From NCBI RefSeq assembly GCF_020524495.1, contig NZ_JAIVLB010000011.1, positions 1 through 64,000 of the forward strand: a stretch of DNA of 64,000 nt, read 5' to 3'. Below the pieces are notes generated by a model, which saw only the letters and a list, made by a program, of their open reading frames with translations, was not told where the DNA came from and made no database searches. Origin of the DNA: Bacillus stratosphericus. GTDB lineage: Bacteria; Bacillota; Bacilli; Bacillales; Bacillaceae. Both the position numbers and the translations under genes were made by a program. Shown here piece by piece: positions 17,301 to 26,417 of the stretch. How positions within the stretch are numbered: the first letter of the stretch is position 1; every line of letters starts with the position of its first letter.

Positions 17301-17680
17301 AATGATCTCACCTTTAAATTGGCACTGCCGCCAGTTAGCGATGGTTCAATGTAATCAACTAGCAGGGCATACACATGTGGTCTGCCTTTTAGATGATTTG
17401 CTGCCTTCGCATATGAATAATCGCCCATTTTTTCTGATGTAAATCCTTTCATCATGGATTCATCATCATTCAGCATGGCGAAATACTGGGCCATTTTTAA
17501 TATGGCGATTCTTGCTTTTTCGGGGAGGGGCTGATATTTTTCGTTCGTAAAATCGTGACCTACAATCTGAAATACCGCAGCTTCTGCTTCGATAATATCT
17601 GCTGTCAGTCTTTCTACAGATCGATTTTTCACACGATCAAATACAGAATAGGCTTGTACTTCCTCAGCAGAAATAATCAT
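17297..17680 (-). CDS. yqbG: YqbG/DUF3199-type head-tail adaptor
   Basis: 127 residues, mostly helical: MIISAEEVQAYSVFDRVKNR, AVFQIVGHDF, and ILKMAQYFAMLNDDESM are consistent with the DUF3199 (YqbG) family, which resembles the gp6-like connector of other phages. It starts 14 bases after the capsid gene stop. Symbol given by likeness to the skin element. Confidence 0.75.
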   Translation of the reverse strand: MIISAEEVQAYSVFDRVKNRSVERLTADIIEAEAAVFQIVGHDFTNEKYQPLPEKARIAILKMAQYFAMLNDDESMMKGFTSEKMGDYSYAKAANHLKGRPHVYALLVDYIEPSLTGGSANLKVRSL

Positions 17681-17693
17681 GGTCTGCCGTCTC

Positions 17694-18617
17694 CTACTCT
17701 TTCACTTTCATCACTTTTGCTACAGCATCCTCTTCCTCAAATTTGCTGTCGAGCTTCGCTGTTAGGACAATTATAAACTTACGGCTGCGAATATCTTTTT
17801 CTACTTCAATGCGAATATTGCGTGAAAAACCTATAATAATATTTTTAGGATGTGTCAGTAAAATATCTGATACGTCTGTTCCCGCTTCGTCATATGGCTG
17901 CATATTGGCAAGCCCTTTGACCGGGACTCCAAATGCGGAAGAAAGTCCGCCTTGAATTGCCGCATCTCCGAGGCCTGTTTGACGGTTTGCTACTTGATCC
18001 TTCCACTCGACCTCTAGACTTGGAGATGTGTAGAAACGGAAATCCTGAGGAACACGTAAATATTTTGATGGCATCGCTTTATAGGCTTGCTTGAACATCT
18101 GGCGGCTAATTTCCGCTCCATTTGCATCAAAAACATGAGATACCGCCTGTTTTCTTACGCCATCTATTTGAGCTAAAAACGGATCTGATGATGTCGTATC
18201 ACCATTAACGATCAGCTCTTCAATATCTACCGCCGCTCGTTCCGCCAGCATTTGCATAATGGTCTGCTGAATTCCGTCTTTTTCAATATTGTTTTCAATG
18301 CTGTCGTAGGTCATATGGATCTCTGCAATGACCTCTTTCGCATTTAGCTGGACAGTGCTTGTCGAAGGGACAACGCGGTCTTTTGCATCAAGCGCTTTTC
18401 CTTCTTCTGCTGGGCGCAAAATACGCTGGCCAAAGCCGATTTTTTCGATTTTTTGTGAATCACTTTCCATCGGAATGATGCGTGCATCATTTAAAACGGT
18501 TGGTGTGTTTTGCATCATTCTAATGAATGTATTAGATTGGGTTGCGTTCATGAGACCGCCGGTTTTTAGACTGGCAAGTGTCATTTCAGCCTTGCGAATC
18601 AACTCTTGATTTCTCAC
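17694..18617 (-). CDS. xkdG: Major capsid protein XkdG
   Basis: 307 residues, close to PBSX XkdG. HK97-like shell protein: an N-terminal helix ([17 protein letters not shown]), central [20 protein letters not shown]-like segment with IDGVRKQ, and C-terminal [25 protein letters not shown], a common end of such capsid proteins. It follows the protease/scaffold gene and precedes the adaptor genes, the standard order. Confidence 0.88.
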   Translation of the reverse strand: MRNQELIRKAEMTLASLKTGGLMNATQSNTFIRMMQNTPTVLNDARIIPMESDSQKIEKIGFGQRILRPAEEGKALDAKDRVVPSTSTVQLNAKEVIAEIHMTYDSIENNIEKDGIQQTIMQMLAERAAVDIEELIVNGDTTSSDPFLAQIDGVRKQAVSHVFDANGAEISRQMFKQAYKAMPSKYLRVPQDFRFYTSPSLEVEWKDQVANRQTGLGDAAIQGGLSSAFGVPVKGLANMQPYDEAGTDVSDILLTHPKNIIIGFSRNIRIEVEKDIRSRKFIIVLTAKLDSKFEEEDAVAKVMKVKE

Positions 18618-18639
18618 ACTTTTTCCTCCTTATTTAGGC

Positions 18640-19725
18640 TTATAGTAAGCCATCCCAAATGGGCTTTGTACTGTCATTTTGTGTATCGTGGATTGTTTGT
18701 TTTGAAATGCCCCGCGCTTTTTCAAGCATGTGAATCCGCTCTGAAATAGGCAAAATTTGCTGCTCCAGCACTTGCTGAATCCCTAATTTTTCTCTGCTGG
18801 CTGATTTCTCTAATAAAGAGAGCTGATCACGAATCGGCGCAACCACTTGCTCCAACACTTTTTGGACAGGCTCTTCCCCTAGTAGATCTGTTTCCTGTTT
18901 TTCCGCTTGCTGTAGAACATTTTCAATGGCCATTTTTGCTTTTTCGAGCTCGCGTACTTGATCCATCGTCAGTACGGCATCTTGTTTTAGAACGGATGCT
19001 GGTCTTTCGCCAATCGTTTGAAGGACATTATTTGTCTTCAAAACGTCCTGCATAATTGGAATCAATTGTTCAAGCGCAGCTCTTACGCTAGACTCATCAC
19101 CATCACTCGACTGTAATGTTTCCAGGAGATGGTCTAAAACACTCCAAAATTGTTGTGACATGTTTGCACCTTCCTCTTTCAAAAAGAAATTTTTCAGCAA
19201 AGAAAAAAGCCCTCTCTCATTCGTCTCTTGAGGTGAGAGCTGATCGTGTTCTTCTATTTCAACGATGTCCGCCGTCCCAGCCATTGAGTAGCCAGTAATG
19301 TGGCCTTGCTGAATTTGATCCCAAATATCTTGTGAAGCCTTTGTCACAAGTACCCAAGATCCTTTTTGAATCAGTTCCCCTCCTACTTCAAAATCCGCTG
19401 GGGCAATGTATGATTCAACGACTTCGCCAACACCATCTTGAAAATTATGCTGCTTGTCAATGTGACGGGCATCCTTCATAAAGCCATGTGCCGCCCTTTC
19501 AATTTCCTTGGCGGACATAAAATCTTGGTGTGCATCGGGTGTATTCGGTTCATACACGACACCATACACAAGACGATGAGCATCTTCTGCCTTTGTCAGG
19601 ACATTAACTTCCTTTTGAAAGTCAGGCTGCCGTTTTGCCTTTATCAAAAAGAATTTCTTTTGGTTTGCTGCCCTGTCCACATAGGAAACATGCGTAATTT
19701 TTGCGTTTTTTAATTCTCTTGGCAT
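18640..19725 (-). CDS. xkdF: XkdF, prohead protease/scaffold
   Basis: 361 residues from ATG 19725, chosen because GGGGGTGA lies just ahead (a longer frame begins at 19743). The first ~175 residues are a peptidase S78-like domain: THVSYVDRAANQKKF, DAHQDFMSAKEIERAA, and HITGYSMAG, where the His and Ser are likely catalytic. The rest, from about 190, is a long Gln/Glu-rich coiled coil that serves as scaffold. It should process the prohead before packaging. Same fusion as in PBSX and skin (YqbD). Confidence 0.85.
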   Translation of the reverse strand: MPRELKNAKITHVSYVDRAANQKKFFLIKAKRQPDFQKEVNVLTKAEDAHRLVYGVVYEPNTPDAHQDFMSAKEIERAAHGFMKDARHIDKQHNFQDGVGEVVESYIAPADFEVGGELIQKGSWVLVTKASQDIWDQIQQGHITGYSMAGTADIVEIEEHDQLSPQETNERGLFSLLKNFFLKEEGANMSQQFWSVLDHLLETLQSSDGDESSVRAALEQLIPIMQDVLKTNNVLQTIGERPASVLKQDAVLTMDQVRELEKAKMAIENVLQQAEKQETDLLGEEPVQKVLEQVVAPIRDQLSLLEKSASREKLGIQQVLEQQILPISERIHMLEKARGISKQTIHDTQNDSTKPIWDGLL

Positions 19726-19763
19726 ATGTTCACCCCCTTTCAAAAAAGCTCAAGAACTTCTGT

Positions 19764-21221
19764 TTATTCCTCCAGCTGTTTCAGCTCAGTTTGAGACGGT
19801 TCATCAGCTGCTTTCATTCGGCTTTCTAAAGGTCGATGATAGAGTTCCTCCGGCCATTCCTCTAACGTTTTTCCAAGAATGCGTCCCGCCAGATCTCGTA
19901 AATCGTTTGGAGACACTGCCCCAGCCTGAATAAAAGGCGTAAGGACCTTCGCAATCTCTAATGGATCTCTAAAGTCAGGACCATTTAATAGCAAGCGGAC
20001 ATGCCATATATCAAGATCCGGCAGGAAAAGGGTATTCAGTTTCCCTGTAATGAGATGCCGCTCGGGCTGAAATACCTGCTCCTCTGTTATTTTACGCGCA
20101 GTATCTGCCGTGGCTTTGTTATAATCTTGAGACTCACCTGTGTAAATAGGCGGCAGGCGAAAAGCGGAACGGATTTTGTTTCTAGTCTTTTCATCGTATT
20201 CTAAAAAGAGCGCATCCTCTTGCAAGATCTCCGCTAAGGATTTAAAGTTCACTTTAACATTTGATACATCTTCTTCGCCTGTTAATCCTTTTTCAGTTGG
20301 GAGACCTTCTACTTCAAGCAATAAAAACTTATGCGCATGATCAGTGCCTTCAATATCGTCCATATAATCCTGAAGCTGCTGATAAGAAGCCTCTGACAGC
20401 ATTCCATTTTCGACAACGATGGCACCAGGTACATGCCTTCCCTGCTTAAAATAAAGATAGTTCAGCTCTTCTGCCTTACGTGCTCCGTACATATTAACAA
20501 TATTGCCAATCCATCGGGGAATCCCATACGTTCCACTGCCGATTTTAAAATGAATCACTTCTGTTGCTCTCAGCGGCTCTGGCGTGGTGTCATCATATTT
20601 GCCTGTTTCACAATTTAAAATGCGCGGATCACCATACTCCTTGAAAAAGACTTTCTTTTCATTCATGATCTGCACATATTGACGGAATCGTTTCTTTCGA
20701 TTCATCGTCTTCAATTCGCCATTTTCTGTGTGTTTGAAATCGATGTCGACTGGCTCACTAAGCTTGCAAATCCGAATATGGAGCGCATCCAAATACTCAA
20801 TGCCTGCCGGCTTTCCTTGCCCATCCCGCAGCACCTCTAAAAAGCCATTCCCCGTTTTCTCTCGGTCTTCGAGTACATAGCCAAGAATCACGTCGGCAGA
20901 CTCGTCATAGTTCATGTATTTCGTAAACTCTTCAAGTCTTGTCCATTCCTTCTCTGCGATCTTCTTTTTTCCCGGTTTCACACCTTCTGCATTAAAGTCA
21001 AAGGCGTATTCTACTCCAAAACCAAAGCCTAAAATGTTTGTTTTATAGGCATCAATGCATTGCTGAAGAATGGTCGAATATTCTGCCATGCTTTTTAATT
21101 CATTGATATGATAGGGCGGGGGAACAATGTTATCTTTTTCGTAGGAAAATTCATCTTCATACATTTGTTTTGTGTGATCAGACATGTTTGCCTTCATAAT
21201 CGTTGCTTTCAATTGTTTCAT
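19764..21221 (-). CDS. xkdE: Portal protein XkdE
   Basis: 485 residues. ATG 21221 has AGGAGG upstream. Family signs of the PBSX/SPP1-like portal: [41 protein letters not shown], and [13 protein letters not shown], then a helical C-terminus with [19 protein letters not shown]. Dodecamers form the hole through which DNA is packed. Overlaps the terminase gene by four bases. Confidence 0.92.
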   Translation of the reverse strand: MKQLKATIMKANMSDHTKQMYEDEFSYEKDNIVPPPYHINELKSMAEYSTILQQCIDAYKTNILGFGFGVEYAFDFNAEGVKPGKKKIAEKEWTRLEEFTKYMNYDESADVILGYVLEDREKTGNGFLEVLRDGQGKPAGIEYLDALHIRICKLSEPVDIDFKHTENGELKTMNRKKRFRQYVQIMNEKKVFFKEYGDPRILNCETGKYDDTTPEPLRATEVIHFKIGSGTYGIPRWIGNIVNMYGARKAEELNYLYFKQGRHVPGAIVVENGMLSEASYQQLQDYMDDIEGTDHAHKFLLLEVEGLPTEKGLTGEEDVSNVKVNFKSLAEILQEDALFLEYDEKTRNKIRSAFRLPPIYTGESQDYNKATADTARKITEEQVFQPERHLITGKLNTLFLPDLDIWHVRLLLNGPDFRDPLEIAKVLTPFIQAGAVSPNDLRDLAGRILGKTLEEWPEELYHRPLESRMKAADEPSQTELKQLEE

Positions 21222-22531
21222 TGTATGGACCTCCTCTCTCTGTTTGGACGGACACGGTTCGAAGCGGTATATTTCAAATCCGTCACCTCATAATCATCCA
21301 GCGCATACCAAATGGCTGATAATGTGTGCGGGTCGATTTGAAATTCATCTTCCTCTAAGCGGCCGTCCTTATCTGCCTTATAGGTCAGTGATTGAAGTTC
21401 ATAGATGGTATAAGGGCAAGCATCGGAACAAATGATTTTCTTAAACCGTTTGATTTTCTTTGTATATTGCAGGCGTGAGCCCTGAAACTTATGCGCTGCC
21501 ACCATTTGAAATCCGCGCTGCCGAAAATAGTGAATGGTTTTAGGCTCTGCTGCGTCTGCCTTAATGAGTTCCTTTGATTCTACAAACTCTTTTAGGTCAA
21601 CGGCTGTTTCATTATCTGTTTTTCCGCGGTCGTAATATTCCCAATAAATATATAAGTACTTTTTTTCATGATCGACGGCTAATCGAATTAACGCATTATA
21701 GGATTCAACAAATCCAAAATCCATGCCCGCTCGTTTCAGCGGTCTGTCAATCTGCTGAATCGCTTCTAATACGTCAGCATGATCTCTCACATAAAATTGA
21801 GGAAAAACCTTTGTGCCATTGATTCCGAAATATCCCTTCCTCGCAATTCGATAAAGGTCTGGGTCGTATTCTTTCAGCTCATCCAGCTGCTTCACATAGC
21901 TTTTAGGAAGAAATAAGTTATCTTCTGCTGTTGAGTGGTGATAGTACGTATCCTTGATGACAATGGTTCGCTTTTTGTATAAGGTCTCGTCATCAAGAAC
22001 AAATCGCTTCAGCTGCTCATCTCGAAAGAAATGTCTGTACGTCCAATTATCCTGACCAACAGGGTTGGTCGATAACATCATATAAAGAGATAATGTCGGG
22101 TGCCTCAGCCTTCCAAGCAGTTCTTTAAAACCTTCATAAGAAACCTCAGAACACTCCTCAATCCAAATGATCGAAATATTGTTGATCGACTTCAGCTTCT
22201 CAGGCTTGTCCAGCCCTTTAAATAAGATGCTGCTGCCGTTTCGAAAGGTGAGTGCAAGCGGCGAACTGCGGCATTTCACAACATGATCGATGCCAAGGTC
22301 GCTGACGATTTCTTGCAATAGAGAAAATGTCGACTCTCGGTGCGTATCATACACCTCTCGAATGACAAGTGCTGTCCGCTTTTCCTCCAGCAGCTTTAAG
22401 ATCAGTTTCAGCGCAATATGATAGCTTTTGGAGGAGCCATAGCCGCCTACTAAAAATTGAAACTTTTGATCCCAATCGAATAGAAAGTGTTCAAAGTGAG
22501 GGTTGACTTCTTTTTCAATCAACGGCGTCAT
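21218..22531 (-). CDS. xtmB: Terminase large subunit XtmB
   Basis: 437 residues, close to PBSX XtmB. The ATPase domain has a Walker-A-like [10 protein letters not shown] near residue 30 and a Walker [12 protein letters not shown] near 130; the nuclease domain shows [16 protein letters not shown], with Asp near 245, and later [16 protein letters not shown], the usual acidic residues of the RNase-H-like fold. PBSX packs random host DNA; whether this copy does is not visible. It overlaps the start of the portal gene and follows xtmA. Confidence 0.93.
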   Translation of the reverse strand: MTPLIEKEVNPHFEHFLFDWDQKFQFLVGGYGSSKSYHIALKLILKLLEEKRTALVIREVYDTHRESTFSLLQEIVSDLGIDHVVKCRSSPLALTFRNGSSILFKGLDKPEKLKSINNISIIWIEECSEVSYEGFKELLGRLRHPTLSLYMMLSTNPVGQDNWTYRHFFRDEQLKRFVLDDETLYKKRTIVIKDTYYHHSTAEDNLFLPKSYVKQLDELKEYDPDLYRIARKGYFGINGTKVFPQFYVRDHADVLEAIQQIDRPLKRAGMDFGFVESYNALIRLAVDHEKKYLYIYWEYYDRGKTDNETAVDLKEFVESKELIKADAAEPKTIHYFRQRGFQMVAAHKFQGSRLQYTKKIKRFKKIICSDACPYTIYELQSLTYKADKDGRLEEDEFQIDPHTLSAIWYALDDYEVTDLKYTASNRVRPNRERRSIQ

Positions 22532-23175
22532 GAGTTGTCCTCTTTTCGCTTAATCATGATGTGAAGGTCTTCCTCTTTTTCCTCACGCACTGCTTTTTTT
22601 GTTTTTTCGATCGTCAGTTCAATTTGCTTCAGCCTTAATCTTCGTTCGTCTTTCGCATGAGCGAGCTCTTCAAACTGTTTAATAAGACGTCTGAGCTCTC
22701 CCATTGCACGAGATTGGGCATTTAAAAAAGTGGCATGCCGGTCCCATGAAAATTGAAACGAAAATTCTTCTGACGTGATTTCTGGTTCTGGATGAATACC
22801 TTCTATTGTTTCTTCCTCTAATGAAGAAGGTATGTACGTCGCCTTTTTCAGCTCTTTGATCATGTCATCTCGATCTGCTACATGCATGATTCGCTGCGCC
22901 CGAATAATGGCTGCGTATTGAATTTGAATTTGATCCCAGATTAAATCAAGTGATGTGCGCCCGCCCATTTTCTCCATGATTTCAATCGTTTCATCCGAAA
23001 GAAATTGATTGAAAATCGAGTGCGCCTGCTTTGACGATTTTTTTTGTCTTTGCCAACCGTATCGCCTTTTCCATGATTTGACGGTATGGATCGAGACGTT
23101 GTAATGATCAGCTAGTTGCTGGTACGTCATCCCTTTCATATAATCCTGCTTTGCTTGCATCCGTTTATCTTTCAT
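22528..23175 (-). CDS. xtmA: Terminase small subunit XtmA
   Basis: 215 residues. Residues 1-45 carry a helix-turn-helix ([20 protein letters not shown]) that should bind the packaging site, followed by a coiled-coil/oligomerisation part rich in Arg/Glu and a basic C-terminus. PBSX XtmA is somewhat longer (about 265). It is the first gene of the late operon after the leader at 23176-23309; AGGTGA precedes the ATG. Confidence 0.88.
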   Translation of the reverse strand: MKDKRMQAKQDYMKGMTYQQLADHYNVSIHTVKSWKRRYGWQRQKKSSKQAHSIFNQFLSDETIEIMEKMGGRTSLDLIWDQIQIQYAAIIRAQRIMHVADRDDMIKELKKATYIPSSLEEETIEGIHPEPEITSEEFSFQFSWDRHATFLNAQSRAMGELRRLIKQFEELAHAKDERRLRLKQIELTIEKTKKAVREEKEEDLHIMIKRKEDNS

Positions 23176-23309
23176 TTACATTCACCTGCCGCCTCCTTTT
23201 AGTTCGAATGATTCCCTAAAAAGGAATCCATTTGTGTAGGGCTACGGTCTTTCTATCTGTAGGTGGCAAATGTAAGACAAGCTCTGAATGATTCATTTTC
23301 TAAAGAAAA
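23176..23309 (-). promoter_or_regulatory. Leader between xpf and xtmA, expected site of the late promoter
   Basis: In PBSX the sigma-like factor Xpf activates the single late promoter in this interval. The 134 nt here contain no consensus sigma-A promoter that I can see, which fits an Xpf-dependent promoter, but I cannot name its -35/-10. A small hairpin GGATTCC/GGAATC lies near 23215. Confidence 0.5.
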
Positions 23310-23344
23310 AACGCCTATTCAGCAGCTTTGAATAGGCGTTCTTG
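23300..23344 (-). terminator. Terminator overlapping the end of xpf
   Basis: AACGCCTATTCA pairs with TGAATAGGCGTT and is followed by TTTTCTTT on the minus strand. The stop codon of xpf is in the second arm, and the hairpin would separate early xpf transcription from the late operon. Confidence 0.85.
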
Positions 23345-23833
23345 TACTTTTTTGGACATTTTGGTCCGAGCTCTTTCCATATGTTTTTGGACAGTTCCTT
23401 TCTTTACATCTAGCATAATCGCAATCTCGCTAAATGAAAGTCCCTGCGTTGTGTGCATAAAGAATACATCCTTCTCTCGATCTGTTAAAACGGACAAAGC
23501 CTCGTCAACTCGTCTTTTGTCCCGCTCACTTACCTCTCTTTCTTTCTCTTGAATAAGGGTGTATTCATGTGATAAGGCCTCTAATACTTCTGGATTTGCA
23601 AGGATGGTACGCTGATAAACAGAACGTCTGTCTAATCCCCTGCGTGCGCCTGGCTCTCTGCCGATTTGAAGCCAGTCCACAACGTATTCTAAATCGCTTA
23701 CCATACTGGCGATCATTTTTTTATCATGCTTATCTTGATCTGACAGCTGCTTGTCTTCTTTTTCTCTATATGGTTCATATCGTTTTCTAGCGTCCTTTAA
23801 TGCTCGTTTGTATTCGATGAGTAAGTCTTGCAT
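23315..23833 (-). CDS. xpf: Xpf, sigma-like positive control factor for late genes
   Basis: 172 residues; PBSX Xpf has about 170. The C-terminal ~60 residues form a sigma region 4 helix-turn-helix: LTDREKDVFFMHTTQGLSFSE followed by MLDVKKGTVQKHMERART. The N-terminal half is charged and helical (VVDWLQIGREPGARRGLDRR). In PBSX this protein directs RNA polymerase to the late promoter just upstream of xtmA. It sits after xtrA, separated by a terminator, and just before the late operon. Confidence 0.9.
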   Translation of the reverse strand: MQDLLIEYKRALKDARKRYEPYREKEDKQLSDQDKHDKKMIASMVSDLEYVVDWLQIGREPGARRGLDRRSVYQRTILANPEVLEALSHEYTLIQEKEREVSERDKRRVDEALSVLTDREKDVFFMHTTQGLSFSEIAIMLDVKKGTVQKHMERARTKMSKKVQERLFKAAE

Positions 23834-23860
23834 GTGTGCGCTCTCCCTTTTTTAGAAAAT

Positions 23861-23911
23861 AAAAAACGGACACCAATCAGCCCCTTTAAGTAGGGTCTTG
23901 ATCAGTGTCCG
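23861..23911 (-). terminator. Terminator after xtrA
   Basis: Long stem CGGACACTGATCA / TGATTGGTGTCCG on the minus strand, followed by TTTTTTATTTT. Lies between xtrA and xpf. Confidence 0.8.
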
Positions 23912-23957
23912 CAGGCTTTCCGTCTTGGACTTATTATGTTGTGATTTAGTCATCAGG

Positions 23958-24164
23958 CTAGCTGATTTTAAAACCAATCTCGTGATCCACTCTTGCAAAA
24001 TGCCCCTTTGCTGTTTGAATAATGGTTTTTCCATGCTCAGGTACATCCATCATATAGGCCGTTCCTACATTTCCATCTAACACAATGATTTGAATCTTTC
24101 CTTTTTCCATTTCACCGACAAATGTCTGGTTTTTTTGAATCATTAGTTGTTTTGGCTCGTTCAT
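23958..24164 (-). CDS. xtrA: XtrA-like early phage protein
   Basis: 68 residues. The core KIQIIVLDGNVGTAYMMDVPE with GKTIIQTAKGHFARVDHEIG strongly resembles PBSX XtrA and skin YqaO. The function is unknown; it is a conserved early gene located between the regulatory block and xpf in PBSX-like elements. The gene overlaps its upstream neighbour by four bases. Confidence 0.8.
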   Translation of the reverse strand: MNEPKQLMIQKNQTFVGEMEKGKIQIIVLDGNVGTAYMMDVPEHGKTIIQTAKGHFARVDHEIGFKIS

Positions 24165-24454
24165 ATGCTTGTCTCCTTTTTTGGTGATGACCTCATGCTG
24201 TCACCGACAGTATTTAAAATGACTTCCACTCTTGGGCGCATGCTATAAAACTGAGAAACTCTTAAATCCACAATCTGTAGAGGTGCTTCATCGGTAATGG
24301 TGCAAAGTGCTTCTAGAATGTGTTGTAACTTGACTGGAGGATGCTTATGTTGCGATCTCCCGTCATCCTTCGCCCACTGCCTGATGTCTTGTTCGTTTTT
24401 ACTCGCTTTGAGCAAACATTTCATGAATGTAATGACCTTCTTCAATCGGTTCAT
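24161..24454 (-). CDS. Small early phage protein of unknown function
   Basis: 97 residues from ATG 24454 (AAGGAGATC upstream). Basic N-terminus (MNRLKKVITFMKCLLKASKN) and a conserved-looking segment PLQIVDLRVSQFYSMRPRVEV. I do not recognise the family. It overlaps the previous gene's end by 56 nt in another frame and the start of xtrA by four bases, so the early genes are tightly packed. Confidence 0.6.
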   Translation of the reverse strand: MNRLKKVITFMKCLLKASKNEQDIRQWAKDDGRSQHKHPPVKLQHILEALCTITDEAPLQIVDLRVSQFYSMRPRVEVILNTVGDSMRSSPKKETSI

Positions 24455-24647
24455 GTGGTTCTGATCTCCTTCTTCTTTTTTCATCAGCGGCTTGCGCTAC
24501 CATGAGGGTCATATATGTGTTCTTCTCTTTTGCTGTCGGGAAAACAAATATCGGTTCCCTTTGATAAAAGTTAATCCAGCCTCCAGCTTGTACTAAGCAA
24601 AGCTGCGCTTCTTTTCCGCAATCAAACTTCAACTGATGTCTCATCAT
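24399..24647 (-). CDS. Small early phage protein of unknown function
   Basis: 82 residues beginning MMRHQLKFDCGKEAQLCL, with AGGAGGG six bases before the ATG. Contains a β-rich start, PIFVFPTAKEKNTYMTLMVA and an acidic C-terminus. It shares 26 nt with the end of the upstream gene and 56 nt with the start of the downstream one, all in different frames. No named family recognised. Confidence 0.6.
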   Translation of the reverse strand: MMRHQLKFDCGKEAQLCLVQAGGWINFYQREPIFVFPTAKEKNTYMTLMVAQAADEKRRRRSEPHEPIEEGHYIHEMFAQSE

Positions 24648-24771
24648 CAGATCCCTCCTCACTGTCGCCGTCTTCTACTTGATAACCATATCGCTTGATC
24701 TCATAAGGCCAGTAACTTTTTGGATATCCAAAATCATTGATTTGTGTCACCATCGGATGTTCAATATTCAT
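24622..24771 (-). CDS. Small early phage protein (YqaI-like position)
   Basis: 49 residues starting MNIEHPMVTQINDFGYPKSY, then WPYEIKRYGYQVEDGDSEEG and an acidic tail. GGGGAG lies nine bases before the ATG. It is the first intact gene of the minus-strand early operon, directly after the operator array. The N-terminal motif looks conserved in PBSX/skin-type elements but I cannot name the family with confidence. Confidence 0.6.
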   Translation of the reverse strand: MNIEHPMVTQINDFGYPKSYWPYEIKRYGYQVEDGDSEEGSDDETSVEV

Positions 24772-24815
24772 TCTGTTTGTCTCCCCTTTTTTAAGAGCGG
24801 TCTTCTTTTAAAGAA

Positions 24816-24995
24816 TTACTCTTTTTGTGTAACTTTTGGCCAAAAAAACTCTTGAACACTGATATTTAACAAATCTGCAATCTACTTTGCTATGTCTAGC
24901 TGGGCTTCGTTCGGCCCATTTCTTCATAGTCACTCGTGTACTTATATGCAAGTTTTTTCACCATATAAGTTTTTGTTTTTCCTTGTAAGATTCAT
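24816..24995 (-). pseudogene. Decayed Cro/XRE-type regulator
   Basis: From an ATG at 24995 the frame breaks within about 18 codons. A second frame then reads NGPNEAQLDIAK, a TAG, and IADLLNISVQEFFWPKVTQKE to the stop at 24816, the characteristic C-terminal end of a phage XRE helix-turn-helix protein. At least one frameshift and one nonsense codon are present, and the N-terminal helix-turn-helix is largely lost. In the PBSX/skin layout a Cro-like gene faces the repressor, so this was likely that gene. Confidence 0.7.
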
Positions 24996-25059
24996 TCTTC
25001 TGGTGAATTTTCAAGTTTCATCTTTCCTATTACTCGATATGTGTAAGTTATGTTCATTA

Positions 25060-25088
25060 TAATAATATACACGAAACGAGTAAGTCAA
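25060..25088 (-). promoter_or_regulatory. Early promoter (minus strand)
   Basis: TTGACT at 25088-25083, an 18-bp spacer and TATTAT near 25064-25059. The site at 25067-25083 lies between the boxes, so a bound repressor would block polymerase. Confidence 0.55.
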
Positions 25089-25177
25089 TCATATTTTTAT
25101 TCTTTTTGTGTATTTATTTATCTTTTCCGTGTAATTCATGATAAAATTTACACATAATATGAAAAAAGGTGTTTCCA

Positions 25178-25555
25178 ATGGATAATTTGACTGGAAAGAT
25201 TTTAACTGAATTAAGAGAGAAGCATGGATGGAGTAAGTCAACCGTTGCTAAAAAACTTGGGTTAAAGGCGATGTCTACCTATGCGAACTGGGAATATGGA
25301 TTGAGAAAGCCCGATGGTGAAATGATTGTAAAAATCGCAGAGTTATACGGGGTCTCAACAGATTACCTCCTCACAGGTAAAAACAAAGGCGTCACTGATG
25401 ACGATCTTGCAGACGATCCTGATTTGCAAATTGCGTTTAAAGCTGCCTCCGACTTTTCCGAAGAAGCCCGAAGACAAACCATCGATTTTATTAACTACAT
25501 TAGAGAGAAAGAGAAACAAAAAGGCCGTCAGTTAAAACAGCCAGACAGCGAATAA
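25178..25555 (+). CDS. xre: XRE-family prophage repressor
   Basis: 125 residues from ATG 25178 (AAAAAGGTG upstream; a GTG three codons earlier is less likely). The N-terminal 60 residues form a helix-turn-helix: ILTELREKHGWSKSTVAKKL, then GLKAMSTYANWEYGLRKPDG and a third helix IAELYGVSTDYLLTGK, the standard XRE pattern. The C-terminal part is acidic then basic and probably dimerises. It is divergent from the early operon and sits next to the operator array, the place of Xre in PBSX, which keeps the prophage silent until DNA damage. Confidence 0.85.
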   Translation: MDNLTGKILTELREKHGWSKSTVAKKLGLKAMSTYANWEYGLRKPDGEMIVKIAELYGVSTDYLLTGKNKGVTDDDLADDPDLQIAFKAASDFSEEARRQTIDFINYIREKEKQKGRQLKQPDSE

Positions 25556-25609
25556 GGAAAACTGGCTAAGTGCCTGCTCTTTCATGATCTTTTTCAAAAG
25601 CATCACATT

Positions 25610-25634
25610 GCTGGGTATAAGCCCAGCTTTTTTA
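25610..25634 (+). terminator. Terminator after the repressor
   Basis: GCTGGG TATAAG CCCAGC followed by TTTTTTAT. Confidence 0.85.
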
Positions 25635-25761
25635 TGCCTCTTTTCCCCCTAAAATGAGAATGACATATAAACAAAAAATCATGTGTTTTTTGATCTCCTT
25701 GCATCTCTTTCGTTAATATGTGACAATTTTAACCATAAATACTTTTTTTCACTTATTCTTA

Positions 25762-25790
25762 TTGACATATAATTCTATTATTATTAATAT
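25762..25790 (+). promoter_or_regulatory. Sigma-A promoter of the secreted-protein gene
   Basis: TTGACA, 17-bp spacer, TAATAT in an AT-rich block. The start codon follows 31 bp downstream. Confidence 0.8.
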
Positions 25791-25820
25791 ATGTATATAC
25801 TAAAAAAAGGAGTGTTCACA

Positions 25821-26171
25821 ATGAAAAATTTAATGAAAGCCTGTACATTGTCTTTAGCTGCTTTAGGTGCTCTTACATTCTTCCAATCTGAAGGTGCTCA
25901 TGCAGCTGCACAGCCTAAAGAATCAGTTATCGCAAAAGCTCCTATTATGAACAAAGTGATCACTGTGAACCGTACGCTTTCTGTAGGTTCTTCAATCGCT
26001 GTCTCTCTTCCAGCAAATCAAATTTCTGTATCTGGGTCAACGTATGCCATTCAATTAGATCAAACTGCTCCAAACTTCACTTGGATTCGTGCCGTACAAC
26101 GCGGTTCTGTGACTGTTTCTTACTATAATTCGCAGGGTGAGCTTGTCATAAATTATATTACTGTTCGTTAA
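25821..26171 (+). CDS. Small secreted protein of unknown function
   Basis: 116 residues from ATG 25821 (AAAGGAGTG upstream). A signal peptide is clear: MKNLMKACTLSLAALGALTFF and cleavage probably after AHA (near residue 28). The mature ~88 residues have a Ser/Val-rich β pattern (SVGSSIAVSLPANQISVSG, TAPNFTWIRAVQRGSVTVSY) and no cysteine, suggesting one small β domain of Ig-like or BIG-like type, though this is a guess. It is a single-gene unit with its own promoter and terminator, just outside the repressor end of the prophage. I do not recognise the family. Confidence 0.75.
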   Translation: MKNLMKACTLSLAALGALTFFQSEGAHAAAQPKESVIAKAPIMNKVITVNRTLSVGSSIAVSLPANQISVSGSTYAIQLDQTAPNFTWIRAVQRGSVTVSYYNSQGELVINYITVR

Positions 26172-26189
26172 TATCCATCTTTACATATC

Positions 26190-26230
26190 AAAAGGCGATG
26201 AACATGAAGTCATCGCCTTTTGGTGTTTTT
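26190..26230 (+). terminator. Terminator of the secreted-protein gene
   Basis: AAAAGGCGATGA pairs with TCATCGCCTTTT, then GGTGTTTTT. Confidence 0.88.
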
Positions 26231-26417
26231 GCTAATGAATTGATTACCATGCAAGAGGTTTAGACATTCTTGAAGCAGACGACGGGGAATTGTTACTATT
26301 CTGCACGCACCTATTAAGTAAGATTTCATTTTTTTCAAAAAAAAGTAAAGTTAAATATGATCTTTAATGTCAAAAGGGGGTATTGTCCGGTTGAGAGATA
26401 TACAATGCTGACCAAAA

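Larger units (their letters stand above)
24816..25164. promoter_or_regulatory. Array of five or six 17-bp operator-like sites
   Basis: A quasi-palindromic 17-mer close to TTACTCGTTTCGTGTAA recurs at 24816-24832, 25030-25046, 25067-25083 (minus), 25097-25113, 25118-25134 and, weaker, 25148-25164 (minus). The shared half is GTGTAA. The sites flank or cover the divergent promoters of the repressor and the early operon, so they are most likely repressor operators. Confidence 0.75.

Noticed and set aside
23852-24046. Minus-strand frame of 64 codons between xpf and xtrA
   Set aside because: It overlaps xtrA in another frame and runs into the xtrA terminator hairpin; no ribosome-binding site.
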